Source: CAADGY01 sp900696665
GTDB lineage: Bacteria; Acidobacteriota; Terriglobia; Bryobacterales; Bryobacteraceae
Direction: 5' to 3'
Length of the DNA stretch: 32,013 nucleotides
Assembly (NCBI GenBank): GCA_035063885.1
Contig: JAPSFM010000058.1
Location: 1 to 32,013, forward strand
Under the pieces are notes generated by a model that made no database searches, was not told the DNA's origin, and was given only the letters and a program-made list of their open reading frames with translations. The translations under genes were made by a program, and so were the position numbers. This document shows positions 1-8,362 of this stretch, in pieces (the first letter of the stretch is position 1; each line of letters opens with the position of its first letter).

Positions 1-38
1 GCGCCGGCCGTCGGCCGGACCATATAACTTCCCTTTTC

Positions 39-881
39 ATGCGGACTGTCGCCATCATCGGGGTGGGCCTGATTGGGGGATCCTTCGCTCTGGCCCTTAG
101 AAAAGCCGGATTTGACGGAACAATACTCGGCGTCAGCTCGCGCAAAACGCTGGATAAGGCACTGAAGCTCGGAGCTATCGACGAGCCGTCGGCCCTGAGC
201 GATGCCGCGCGCCGGGCGGATCTTCTCTATCTCGCGCAACCCATCCGGGCGATTCTGGAGACGATCACGTCGCTCGAAGGCTGTCTGAAACCGGGGACGC
301 TGGTCACCGACGCCGGCAGCACAAAGCGGGAAATTGTGGAAGCCGCGACCACCATCCGGAGCGCTCAGTTCCTGGGTGGACACCCAATGGCCGGCAAGGA
401 AGTGCGAGGTGTCGCTGCGGCGGATGCGGCGCTGTTTGCCGGGCGTACCTATGTGCTGACGCCGCGGCAACCAGATGAAATGGACACCGGGGCGGTCCGC
501 GAGTTCCGGCTCTGGCTGGAACGTATCGGCTCGCAGGTCCTGGTGCTTTCTCCGGAAGAGCACGATAGAGTGGTCGCGTTCACGTCTCATTTGCCGCAGC
601 TTGCTTCGACGGCGCTGGCATCGCTCCTTGCCGGTACGCTGCACTCGTCCGAAGAGACGCTGGTGGCCGGACCGGGTCTCCAGGACGCAACCCGCCTGGC
701 TCTGAGCGACTACGAGATCTGGAGCGACATCCTCCAGACGAATACAGGCAATATTCGCGCGGCCCTGCGCGATTACATCGACCGGCTACAGCAGTTAGAG
801 GAATCCCTAAACTCGGACGCCGCTGCTGCTCACTTCCGCACCGCTGCCGCCTTTGCGCGCCTTCTGCGCACACGCCGGTAA
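39..881 (+). CDS. tyrA: Prephenate dehydrogenase (TyrA family)
   Basis: This enzyme oxidatively decarboxylates prephenate to 4-hydroxyphenylpyruvate in tyrosine synthesis, or acts on arogenate in some family members. The 280-residue protein opens with a Rossmann fold whose glycine motif GVGLIGGS lies at residues 8-15. The family motif GGHPMAGKE follows around H115, and TSHLPQ around H184 is the usual helical-domain substrate segment. Length matches single-domain TyrA; there is no fused chorismate mutase and no ACT domain. The ATG at 39 is the only start that preserves the N-terminal strand, and no strong Shine-Dalgarno sequence precedes it, so it may be read from an upstream gene outside the window. 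A class I aminotransferase at 14470 could act in the same pathway, but it is 13 kb away. Family assignment is secure; prephenate versus arogenate preference cannot be read. Confidence 0.93.
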   Translation: MRTVAIIGVGLIGGSFALALRKAGFDGTILGVSSRKTLDKALKLGAIDEPSALSDAARRADLLYLAQPIRAILETITSLEGCLKPGTLVTDAGSTKREIVEAATTIRSAQFLGGHPMAGKEVRGVAAADAALFAGRTYVLTPRQPDEMDTGAVREFRLWLERIGSQVLVLSPEEHDRVVAFTSHLPQLASTALASLLAGTLHSSEETLVAGPGLQDATRLALSDYEIWSDILQTNTGNIRAALRDYIDRLQQLEESLNSDAAAAHFRTAAAFARLLRTRR

Positions 882-990
882 CGCGGTTGTCCTGTCACAG
901 TCGTGAATTCCCTTCACTAAGGTCGCCGGGTTTTCCTTGCAATGGTTGGCTTTTGCGAATGGCATGGCAACTGCTCCACAGGTAAATCGT

Positions 991-2223
991 ATGAAGCAAG
1001 TTGTCGCTATGGCGCTGGTGCTGTGGGTACTTCCGGCGTTCGGCAACCAGGATGTCGAGATCAACGTCAACTCCCGATATACCGTGGAAGATGTTCAGGT
1101 GCAGGCGAAGAACAAATCGCGGCTAAGTCCGGCGCTGCTGGCGGATATTCAGGCACTGGCCGGGGAAAAACTGGACCACAAGCTGCTCGACGAGATCGGC
1201 AAGCGAATCCGGAGCGCGTTACGCGTTCATACGGTAGTGGCTAGAGTGGCGCGCGGGTCGAGCCCAGAGTACGTGCGGGTGATCTTCGAGGCGCGGCAGC
1301 GGCCCAACAATTTCGATCTCTCAGCGCCCAGATTCCTCTACCACTCCAAGCAAGGCTGGAGCGGCGTGCTGGAAGTGACGCAACCGGTGAATGACAATGA
1401 GTTCAGCTTTGCCATTCTAAGCGACGGCGATGAGTTGTTGGAACGGTTTGCCGGCCTGAAGGCAGGATACCGGCGGATGTCGCTCGGAACCGGTAACGTC
1501 CGCCTGGGCTTTCAGTTTGAAAGCTATCATCAGCAATGGAACCGGGCAACGCTCACCGCTTTGCAACAGAATCCGGACGTCCCCGGCATCTATCGTACAC
1601 GGCAGAATTTCGAACCCTCGATGACCGTGATTCCCACGGGTTCCATCACGTGGACATTCGGCGCCAGCTTTCAGAGACTTCAAACTCAGTTTCCGGCCGC
1701 GAGGACCGAAGCCGCTAACGCGGTGGTAAATTCCCTGCGCTATCACCGTTCTTGGGAGGGTTCGGAGAACCAGCACGACCTGGATGCAGGTTACAGCCTG
1801 CGCGCGGCCACCACACTCCTCGATACGGATTTCATTTATGCGCGGCATACGTGGGATGCGGTCTACAGCTTTGCACGTGGCCGCAATCATGCTTTAGCCC
1901 GTTTCAACGCGGGCTTCCTTTCCGGCCGCGCGCCGCTGTATGAGAGGTTCGTTGTGGGTAATACATCCACTCTGCGCGGCTGGAACAAGTTCGATCTGGA
2001 TCCGCTGGGCGGTACCCGGATGGCACACGGCACCGTCGAATATGGGTACCGGATCTTCCGGGTTTTTTACGATACCGGTTGCGTCTGGGATCGGGGTGAA
2101 GAACAGGATGTACGACATTCCTTGGGGCTGGGCTTCCGCAAGGGGCGGTTCATGCTGGCGCTGGCATTTCCCGTGAAAGAGGGGCGTGCCGAGCCCATAT
2201 TTATGGCAGGTATGAACTATTAA
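991..2223 (+). CDS. Omp85/BamA-like outer-membrane barrel protein
   Basis: Predicted outer-membrane protein of the surface-antigen D15 (Omp85) superfamily, 410 residues. The ATG at 991 is chosen because it directly yields a signal peptide (MKQVVAMALVLWVLP..AFG); the reading frame stays open upstream to a TTG at 937, but that would bury the signal. Residues about 22-110 look like a single POTRA-like domain, followed by alternating strands typical of a barrel. The family hallmark LRGW, the loop-6 motif, lies near residue 328 after GNTST. A late segment reading FYDTGCVWD matches the last conserved D15 strands, and the chain ends in an aromatic residue, as barrel-assembly signals do. It is much shorter than BamA, which has five POTRAs. 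It abuts the next gene with no gap, so it is probably the first gene of the DUF4390/NtrY/NtrX-like operon. Role unknown: assembly, secretion or lipid export are all possible. Confidence 0.8.
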   Translation: MKQVVAMALVLWVLPAFGNQDVEINVNSRYTVEDVQVQAKNKSRLSPALLADIQALAGEKLDHKLLDEIGKRIRSALRVHTVVARVARGSSPEYVRVIFEARQRPNNFDLSAPRFLYHSKQGWSGVLEVTQPVNDNEFSFAILSDGDELLERFAGLKAGYRRMSLGTGNVRLGFQFESYHQQWNRATLTALQQNPDVPGIYRTRQNFEPSMTVIPTGSITWTFGASFQRLQTQFPAARTEAANAVVNSLRYHRSWEGSENQHDLDAGYSLRAATTLLDTDFIYARHTWDAVYSFARGRNHALARFNAGFLSGRAPLYERFVVGNTSTLRGWNKFDLDPLGGTRMAHGTVEYGYRIFRVFYDTGCVWDRGEEQDVRHSLGLGFRKGRFMLALAFPVKEGRAEPIFMAGMNY

Positions 2224-2841
2224 ATGAACTCCGCACCGGGGCTGCGCTTCGTCACCCGGCGAAAGTGGCTGCTGGCCGGCTTCGTCTTCTTCCCCCACGC
2301 GGGGCCGGCCGCCGCGGAACTGGTGGTGCGTGCGAAGCCCGGCGGGCTGCACGTCTCCGCTCCGGGACTTCATTTCCTGGCGGGCAAATCTCTCGAACGG
2401 CTGCGCGACGGAGCATCGGTGTTCTTCGACTTCCAGCTTGCTCTCCTGGACGAGGCCAGAGTGAGGATGCTGGCGCGCACCCTCGAAAGGTTTGCGGTAA
2501 GCTACGATCTCTGGGAGGAGAAGTTCGCGGTAACGAGTGTGCAGCCCGTCAGGAAGCCCGTCTCGAATCTATCCGCCCGTGCCGCCGAGAACTGGTGCAT
2601 CGAGCAGTTGATGGTGTCTACCGAATCTCTTTCTCCGCAGCGTCCGTTTTGGGTCAGGCTGGATGTCAGGACGGAAGATGCGGAGGAGCGCGCCCCCGTG
2701 GTGGGAGATCCAGGTATCAATCTCACCATCCTGATCGAAATCTTCAGCCGGACGGCACGGTCCCAGAATCCCCGCTGGTCCGTGGAAGCAGGGCCGATGC
2801 GCTTGGGTGATCTGCGCCAGTCCGGTGGTAAGGACCGGTGA
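2224..2841 (+). CDS. Exported protein, DUF4390-like
   Basis: A 205-residue protein of unknown function. The N-terminus has an arginine-containing stretch, a hydrophobic segment (WLLAGFVFF) and an AAA-type cleavage region around residue 30, so it is probably exported. The rest resembles DUF4390 proteins as I remember them: a repeated pattern of alternating hydrophobics with a YDLWEEKF-like core around residue 100. DUF4390 genes commonly sit immediately upstream of NtrY-type kinases, and that is the arrangement here. The ATG begins on the base after the TAA of the barrel gene, and the TGA overlaps the initiation region of the kinase, so the three are likely co-translated. It may be a periplasmic partner of the kinase, but that is inferred only from position. 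Confidence 0.6.
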   Translation: MNSAPGLRFVTRRKWLLAGFVFFPHAGPAAAELVVRAKPGGLHVSAPGLHFLAGKSLERLRDGASVFFDFQLALLDEARVRMLARTLERFAVSYDLWEEKFAVTSVQPVRKPVSNLSARAAENWCIEQLMVSTESLSPQRPFWVRLDVRTEDAEERAPVVGDPGINLTILIEIFSRTARSQNPRWSVEAGPMRLGDLRQSGGKDR

Positions 2842-2842
2842 T

Positions 2843-4324
2843 GTGAGCGTCCGGGACCGTCTGATCGCCGTTTTCGTGGCCGCCACGGTTGTTCCTCTCG
2901 GGCTGACATTGTGGATGACGACATCGCTGCTCGAGCACAGCCTCACTTACGCCTCTACGCGCGAGTTGGACGAGATCTCCCGCTTGCTCGAAACTACCGG
3001 GCGCGAGTATTACCAGCAGGCGCGTCAAGACCTGACCGCGGCCGCTGACCGCGGAGAAGTGAAGCCTGTGCGAATGCTGCCGGAAAACCGCGAGAAATGG
3101 CCCGCCGCGGTAGTGGAGTTTTCAGACAGCGGGGAAGATACGCGCTTCAATCTTGCAGGACGGAAAGGCGATCGGCTGGAGTACCTGGTGCGGCGCGGCG
3201 CGGCAGTGGATGTTTACTCGAAAGATCTCGGCGCCGTTGCCATGGACCGCCTGTCCGAACAATACGCCCGCGCGCGCAGCCTCATCGAGACGGCGAAAGC
3301 CCGCGATCTGCGCCGCGGCTTCACGTACACCTATGTGCTTCTAATGTCGGCCATATGGCTGGTTTCGCTGCTGGTGCTCGTCTATCTGGCCTCGCGAATC
3401 AGCCGCCCCATTGGAGAACTGACAAACAGCCTGTTAAAGTTGTCCGCCGGCGATCTGTCTATACGGCTTCAGACGGACCGTCGAGACGAAGTGGGTAAAG
3501 CGATTCGGGCGTTCAACCACATGGCAGGGCAGCTTCATCACAGCCGGGAGCGCCTTGTGTATCTGACCCGGCTGGCGGGCTGGCAGCAACTTGCGCGCAA
3601 GATGGCGCACGAAGTAAAGAACTCGCTGACGCCGATCCGGCTGACGATTGAGGAGATCAGCGCGCGAGGCGCCGATGGCGACCGCGCCTTTCTCGAACAA
3701 GCCGCGCAGATCGTCGTGGACGAAGTGAACAGCCTGGAACGCCGCGTACGCGCGTTCTCTGAGTTCGCCGCCGAACCGCCCGTACGCCCCGCTATCCTGG
3801 ATGTGAATGCGCTACTGGAGGAGCGAATAGCATTCCTGCGAACGGCACATCCTGAGGTGGCCTACCATTTGCGGCTCGTGGAGGACACCCCGCGGGCAAT
3901 AGCGGATGAGGATCTTGTGAAAGGAATCCTGACGAACCTGCTGGAGAATGCGGCCGAGGCCGCCGGAGCAGGAGGTGCTGTCCTTGCCGCCACACGGGTC
4001 GAGCGGGATACAGGCCAGGAGATGATCGCTCTGGAGATTCACGATTCCGGTCCAGGCTTGAGTATGCAGGCGATCGAGACCCTATTCGAACCGGCCATCT
4101 CTTTTAAGAAAGGAGGAATGGGGCTGGGCCTGTCCATCGCACGCCGCAGTGCGTTGTTGTGCGGTGGTGACATTGTACTGATTCGGGGAGAACTCGGCGG
4201 AGCGGCTTTTCGTCTTCTGTTGCCGGTCCGTGAGTCTCCCACGCCCGCAGACGTCAAAGATCCATCATGCCCGCAACACGAATTGTCATCCTCGACGACG
4301 AAGAAAATATCGGCCGCTCGCTGA
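2843..4324 (+). CDS. NtrY-like membrane sensor histidine kinase
   Basis: A 493-residue inner-membrane histidine kinase. I place the start at the GTG at 2843, with TAAGGA about eight bases upstream; the frame is also open from a GTG at 2807. Order of parts: membrane segment 1 at about 8-30, an extracytoplasmic region to about 158, membrane segment 2 at about 162-185, HAMP to about 235, then the H-box AHEVKNSLTP with H256. The N-box NLLENAAEAA, G1 box DSGPGL and G2 box GMGLGLS complete the ATPase. The H-box style and the adjacent sigma-54 regulator point to the NtrY branch, although no PAS domain is visible between HAMP and the H-box, where NtrY usually has one. The last 58 nt overlap the regulator gene, giving an odd low-complexity tail. 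It presumably phosphorylates the regulator at 4267; the signal is unknown. Confidence 0.88.
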   Translation: MSVRDRLIAVFVAATVVPLGLTLWMTTSLLEHSLTYASTRELDEISRLLETTGREYYQQARQDLTAAADRGEVKPVRMLPENREKWPAAVVEFSDSGEDTRFNLAGRKGDRLEYLVRRGAAVDVYSKDLGAVAMDRLSEQYARARSLIETAKARDLRRGFTYTYVLLMSAIWLVSLLVLVYLASRISRPIGELTNSLLKLSAGDLSIRLQTDRRDEVGKAIRAFNHMAGQLHHSRERLVYLTRLAGWQQLARKMAHEVKNSLTPIRLTIEEISARGADGDRAFLEQAAQIVVDEVNSLERRVRAFSEFAAEPPVRPAILDVNALLEERIAFLRTAHPEVAYHLRLVEDTPRAIADEDLVKGILTNLLENAAEAAGAGGAVLAATRVERDTGQEMIALEIHDSGPGLSMQAIETLFEPAISFKKGGMGLGLSIARRSALLCGGDIVLIRGELGGAAFRLLLPVRESPTPADVKDPSCPQHELSSSTTKKISAAR

Positions 4325-5613
4325 AGCTGATCCTGGAGAGGGAAAACTACTCGGTTACGGTCTGCCGGACAGCAGCCGAGTTCCAGGCACGCGCAGACGC
4401 GCGGCGTGGCGACGCTTACCTGATCGACGTACGCCTGCCGGATGGCAATGGCATCGGCATTCTTCGATCGATGCGCCAACTTGGAATCACCGCGCCGGCG
4501 GTGATGATCTCAGGACACGGAACGATTGCCGATGCCGTCGAATCCACTCGCGCAGGCGCATTTGACTTTCTCGAAAAACCGTTAAGCCGCGACAGAGTCT
4601 TGCTGGCGTTAAAGAACGCGTTGGAGCAATCCAACCTGCGGGCAGAGAACGAACGCCTGCGCGAGTTGGTCGGGTCGGCGCCGCGGATGATAGGGAGCTC
4701 AGCCACGTTCACACGCGTGGTGGAACAAGCCACCATGGCGGCTCGATCGGACGCGCGCATACTTCTAATCGGCGAGTCAGGGACCGGAAAGGAGCTGCTG
4801 GCCGCCCACGTTCATCGCGAAAGCCCGTTTTCTTCGGGTCCGTTCGTCAAGGTGAACTGCGCCGCGATTCCGACCGAACTGATCGAGAGCGAGCTTTTCG
4901 GCCATGAGAAAGGTGCGTTCACCGGAGCAGTGTCCGCGCGCCGGGGCAAGTTCGAGTTGGCCGACGGTGGAACGATCTTTCTGGATGAAGTCGGCGACCT
5001 CCACGGGGCTTCGCAAGCCAAACTGCTTCGCGTTTTGCAGGAAGGGGAATTTCATCGGGTGGGTGGTGAGCAGCCGATCCGCGTTTCGGTGCGCGTCATT
5101 GGCGCCACCAACCGCGATCTCGAAGAAATGGTGGCTCAGGAAAAATTTCGGGAGGATCTGTATTACAGGCTCTCGGTGGTTCCGATTCGAGTTCCGCCGC
5201 TGCGGGAGAGGGTTGAGGATATCGCACCTCTGGCCGACTACTTTCTCGATGAGTTCTGCGTCCGCAACAATTTTCGCGCACGGAAGATCGAGCCGGAGGT
5301 TTACGCGATCCTCAGCCGCTATCCATGGCCGGGTAATGCCCGCGAACTGCGCAATGCGGTAGAGCGCATGGCCATTCTCACACCCGGCGAGACACTGGCC
5401 TCCAGTTCGGTTCCGGTGGAGATACGGCACCCCAAAACGTCCCAGCCGCGTTCCACCATTCAGGAGGCGCGGCATTCGGCTGAGCGCGATCATGTACTGC
5501 GCGCTTTGGAACAGTCGAACTGGAACGTTTCGAACGCCGCCCGCACACTGGGGATGGAGCGCACGAATTTACACAAAAGAATCCGCGCCCTCGGCATCAG
5601 CCGGCAGCGATAG
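4267..5613 (+). CDS. NtrX/NtrC-family sigma-54 response regulator
   Basis: A 448-residue transcription activator of sigma-54 promoters. The receiver domain (1-120) has the acidic pair DDE at 10-12, phospho-acceptor D54 and K104. The AAA+ domain has Walker A GESGTGKE at 169-176, the sigma-54 contact loop GAFTGA at 216-221 and Walker B in GGTIFLDEVGD at 234-244. The C-terminal Fis-type helix-turn-helix includes NVSNAARTLGMERTNLHKR. All residues needed for phosphorylation and for sigma-54 contact are present, so it should be a functional activator. The ATG lies inside the end of the kinase gene (58 nt overlap), so the pair is almost certainly translated together. I did not find a convincing -24/-12 promoter in the window, so its targets probably lie elsewhere. 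Confidence 0.93.
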   Translation: MPATRIVILDDEENIGRSLKLILERENYSVTVCRTAAEFQARADARRGDAYLIDVRLPDGNGIGILRSMRQLGITAPAVMISGHGTIADAVESTRAGAFDFLEKPLSRDRVLLALKNALEQSNLRAENERLRELVGSAPRMIGSSATFTRVVEQATMAARSDARILLIGESGTGKELLAAHVHRESPFSSGPFVKVNCAAIPTELIESELFGHEKGAFTGAVSARRGKFELADGGTIFLDEVGDLHGASQAKLLRVLQEGEFHRVGGEQPIRVSVRVIGATNRDLEEMVAQEKFREDLYYRLSVVPIRVPPLRERVEDIAPLADYFLDEFCVRNNFRARKIEPEVYAILSRYPWPGNARELRNAVERMAILTPGETLASSSVPVEIRHPKTSQPRSTIQEARHSAERDHVLRALEQSNWNVSNAARTLGMERTNLHKRIRALGISRQR

Positions 5614-5625
5614 GACGCTTTCCTA

Positions 5626-5654
5626 TTGACTTTTCCTTTTTCTTCGCCAAAAAT
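5626..5654 (+). promoter_or_regulatory. Candidate lexA promoter
   Basis: TTGACT at 5626-5631 matches five of six bases of the -35 consensus. After 17 bases comes AAAAAT at 5649-5654, a weak -10. If real, transcription would start almost at the lexA start codon (5660), giving a leaderless or nearly leaderless message. The gap after the preceding gene is only 46 nt and very T-rich. I could not recognise a LexA operator palindrome with confidence. Confidence 0.3.
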
Positions 5655-5659
5655 GAAGC

Positions 5660-6289
5660 ATGGCGCTAACCAGGAGGCAGAAGGAAGTCCTGGACTTCAT
5701 CTGCGATTTTGTCGCAGAGAATGGCTTCAGTCCCAGTTACGAAGAAATCGCCGGCGGGCTGCAACTGGCTTCGCTGGCAACCGTGCACAAGCACATCGCT
5801 GCTCTGGAGTTGAAAGGATACCTGCGGCACAACTTCAACCAGAGCCGTTCCGTCGAAGTCTCTCCCGCGTACTGCGAGGAAAGGCGGCGCAGTGTGGCGT
5901 CGACTGCGGAGCCACGCGTCGCTTTGCTGGGCCGTATTGCTGCCGGCTCCCCTGTCGAGTCGTTCGCCACCGAAGAGAGTCTCGCGTTCTCCGATTTCGC
6001 ACATAACGCGAACATGTACGCCCTACAGGTTCGCGGTGATTCGATGATCGACGATCATATCTGTGACGGCGATTACGTGCTGATCGAAAAGGCTTCGGAG
6101 ATTCACGATGGCGAGATTGTCGTGGCAGTGGTATCGAAGTCCGAAGCAACTCTGAAACGGTTCTATCGCGAGCCGAACGGGATGGCTCGCCTGCAGCCGG
6201 CAAACGCCGCCATGGAGCCTATTGTGGTTCCGTTACAAGATCTTGAAATTCAGGGCCGGCTGGTGGCGGTTCTCCGGAAATTCCGCTGA
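5660..6289 (+). CDS. lexA: LexA repressor, SOS response
   Basis: Repressor of the DNA-damage (SOS) regulon that self-cleaves when RecA filaments form. The 209-residue chain has an N-terminal winged helix-turn-helix (about 1-66: RRQKEVLDFI, then PSYEEIAGGLQLASLATVHKH). The self-cleavage site is Ala95-Gly96 in RIAAGSP. The catalytic dyad is Ser128 in RGDSMIDDHI and Lys166 in ATLKRFYRE. All three elements are intact, so it should be cleavable. Length is normal for LexA. The ATG at 5660 is the only one giving the standard MxLTxRQ start; the ATG at 5653 is out of frame. LexA usually controls its own gene, but the operator of this lineage is not one I can identify by eye. Confidence 0.95.
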   Translation: MALTRRQKEVLDFICDFVAENGFSPSYEEIAGGLQLASLATVHKHIAALELKGYLRHNFNQSRSVEVSPAYCEERRRSVASTAEPRVALLGRIAAGSPVESFATEESLAFSDFAHNANMYALQVRGDSMIDDHICDGDYVLIEKASEIHDGEIVVAVVSKSEATLKRFYREPNGMARLQPANAAMEPIVVPLQDLEIQGRLVAVLRKFR

Positions 6290-6344
6290 CGTACAGGTGC
6301 GCCGGCCCTAACGCGGCTCCGTAGCACAAGGTATTCTCGAAAAG

Positions 6345-8360
6345 ATGATAGGTAACAGCCGGAACGGCTGGATTACGTCTTTGTACCGGAACGTGGGCCT
6401 CGCGGAGAAAATTTTCTCCGCCTTCTTTGTCCTTTGGCTTTTCTCTCTCCTTGTCTGGCCCGGTAGCAGCGCCCGTGTCTTCCTTCAGGTCGGGATGTTT
6501 GCGTCGGGGATGGCGGTCCTGATCCGGCATCTGCGCCGCTGGGTTCAAAGCGCGATCTGGCGGTTGCGCAACCGGCTCTATGTAGTCTACCTGTTTATAG
6601 CGGTCGTACCGGTTTGTCTGATACTGATTCTTGGCGGCCTCGCGGCGTACTTGATTGCCAGCGAGATCTCGGTTTATCTCGTCACTTCGGAGCTAAACCG
6701 GCGCGCGGATTCGCTCGGCAACCTGGTCGAGTGGCTCGCCCGTGCGCCCGCGGCGCAGCGTGTTGCTTTTCTTCAGAACGCAAGCAATTATGGGCGGAAC
6801 CGCTTTCCCGGCCTCGAACTCATTGTTCGTGGTAGTGGCGGAGGGAGCTTTCCTGCCGCCAACGAGTTGAAACTGCCGCCGGGTGATTGGCCGGACCAGA
6901 ACGGGCTGGTGCTTAAGGATGACATCCTGTACGCCTGGGCCCGCGTACGGCGGAACGGAGTGGATGTAACGGCGCTGGTTCCGCTTACGCAGGATTATCT
7001 GTCCGAATTGGTTCCTGACCTTGGGGAAGTGAATTACACCTTAGCACCGGTCGAAGCCCGTGCGACTGCGGCTCCAAACTCCGGTGTCACGTTCCAGGTG
7101 GATGGAGCCAATATTCGCGCTCCCGCGGCCCAACCGGGGCGAAAAAGCCATTTGGGAGCAGCGGTAAACCGGTTCGATAAAGAAGTGCTTTGGTTCTCTC
7201 TGATGCCCGCCGCGGTGTGGGATGAGCCTGGCACCACGCGGAAGGTCATCATCGCCGTGCGCACCAGGTTCTCCGCCGTCCTGCGGGCGATTTCGACCGA
7301 AGCAACTTCAACCGAGCGTGCCGGTACGGATCAGAACCTGCTGTTCATTCTGTTTACGATCATCACCGGACTGTTTCTCGGAGTCGAACTGATAGCGCTG
7401 ATTATCGGTGTATCTCTGACGCGCACCATCACAGGCGCCGTTCATGGCCTGTACGTGGGAACGCAGAAAGTAATGAAGGGGGAATTTTCGCATCGCATCG
7501 AAGTGAAGGGGAATGACCAGCTTGCTGAGCTTGGAATCTCGTTCAATCGCATGACGGAGAACCTTGAGCAACTCGTGCTGGTGGCGAAAGAAAAAGAGCG
7601 CCTTCAGTCAGAGCTGGAACTGGCGCGGGAGGTGCAGGCCCAGTTGTACCCGAAGGTAACGCCCAGGCTGAAAACACTCCGGCTTGTTGCCACGTGCAAT
7701 CCTGCACGCCTGGTGTCCGGCGATTATTTCGATTACCAGTGTCTGGAAGATACGCAAGTGGCGCTTGCTCTGGGCGACGTGGCTGGAAAGGGTATCTCCG
7801 CCGCGTTGCTGATGGCGACGGTGCAATCGTCTTTGCGCACGCAACTGCGTCATTGCCTGGATAGCGCCGCCGGCAACGCGCAGGCTCCGCTTGTTGTGGC
7901 GACGGCGGAGTTTGTCGCGCAACTCAACCAGCAGTTGTATGCCGACACTGCGCCGGAGAAGTACGCGACGTTCTATTTCGGCGTCTACGACGATACCAGC
8001 AGTGTGCTGACTTACACCAATGCGGGGCATCTGCCTCCTATCGTCATCCGCCGGGGAGAAGTCATCCGGCTGGACGTCAATGGAATTGTCGTAGGCGCGT
8101 TTCCGTTTGCCAAATATGATGAAAGCCGGATGAAACTGCTTAGCGGGGACCTGCTGGTTTGCTACACCGACGGCGTCACGGAACCGGAGAACGAGTATGG
8201 CGAGATGTTCGGCGACGAAAGGCTGATACAGGTGCTGCAGAAGAATGCAGGACGGGACGAGGAGGAAATCGTCGCCACGGTGATTGATTCCGTTCTCGAG
8301 TGGACCGGCGCGGGCGAGTTGCAGGACGATATGACGCTGCTGGTCGCGCGGAGGCAATAG
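6345..8360 (+). CDS. Membrane PP2C-type (RsbU/SpoIIE) serine phosphatase
   Basis: A 671-residue membrane protein with a C-terminal SpoIIE/RsbU-type PP2C domain. Hydrophobic segments lie at about 21-43, 46-60 and 79-104; a soluble extracytoplasmic-type region spans 105-325; the last membrane helix is at about 331-356; HAMP follows at 357-412. A short coiled linker with the RsbU-like motif AREVQAQLYP (427-436) precedes the phosphatase, which has its metal-binding motifs VSGDYFD near 458 and GDVAGKG at 477-483, and ends with DDMTLL. Such enzymes usually dephosphorylate a STAS anti-anti-sigma factor in partner switching. A STAS protein is encoded at 26121, 18 kb away, but no RsbW-type kinase gene is visible. 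The next gene starts three bases after its stop, so they are likely co-transcribed. Confidence 0.9.
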   Translation: MIGNSRNGWITSLYRNVGLAEKIFSAFFVLWLFSLLVWPGSSARVFLQVGMFASGMAVLIRHLRRWVQSAIWRLRNRLYVVYLFIAVVPVCLILILGGLAAYLIASEISVYLVTSELNRRADSLGNLVEWLARAPAAQRVAFLQNASNYGRNRFPGLELIVRGSGGGSFPAANELKLPPGDWPDQNGLVLKDDILYAWARVRRNGVDVTALVPLTQDYLSELVPDLGEVNYTLAPVEARATAAPNSGVTFQVDGANIRAPAAQPGRKSHLGAAVNRFDKEVLWFSLMPAAVWDEPGTTRKVIIAVRTRFSAVLRAISTEATSTERAGTDQNLLFILFTIITGLFLGVELIALIIGVSLTRTITGAVHGLYVGTQKVMKGEFSHRIEVKGNDQLAELGISFNRMTENLEQLVLVAKEKERLQSELELAREVQAQLYPKVTPRLKTLRLVATCNPARLVSGDYFDYQCLEDTQVALALGDVAGKGISAALLMATVQSSLRTQLRHCLDSAAGNAQAPLVVATAEFVAQLNQQLYADTAPEKYATFYFGVYDDTSSVLTYTNAGHLPPIVIRRGEVIRLDVNGIVVGAFPFAKYDESRMKLLSGDLLVCYTDGVTEPENEYGEMFGDERLIQVLQKNAGRDEEEIVATVIDSVLEWTGAGELQDDMTLLVARRQ

Positions 8361-8362
8361 GG

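Noticed and set aside
4..18. GC-rich hairpin CCGGCC-GTC-GGCCGG at the window start
   Set aside because: It could be a terminator or chance in GC-rich DNA; the stretch after it has no clean T run and the upstream gene is out of view.
937..990. TTG start for the barrel protein
   Set aside because: It places a non-signal peptide before the clear signal sequence that begins at 991.
2807..2842. Upstream GTG start for the NtrY-like kinase
   Set aside because: It would add residues overlapping the previous gene with no family match; the GTG at 2843 has a ribosome site and a normal N-terminus.
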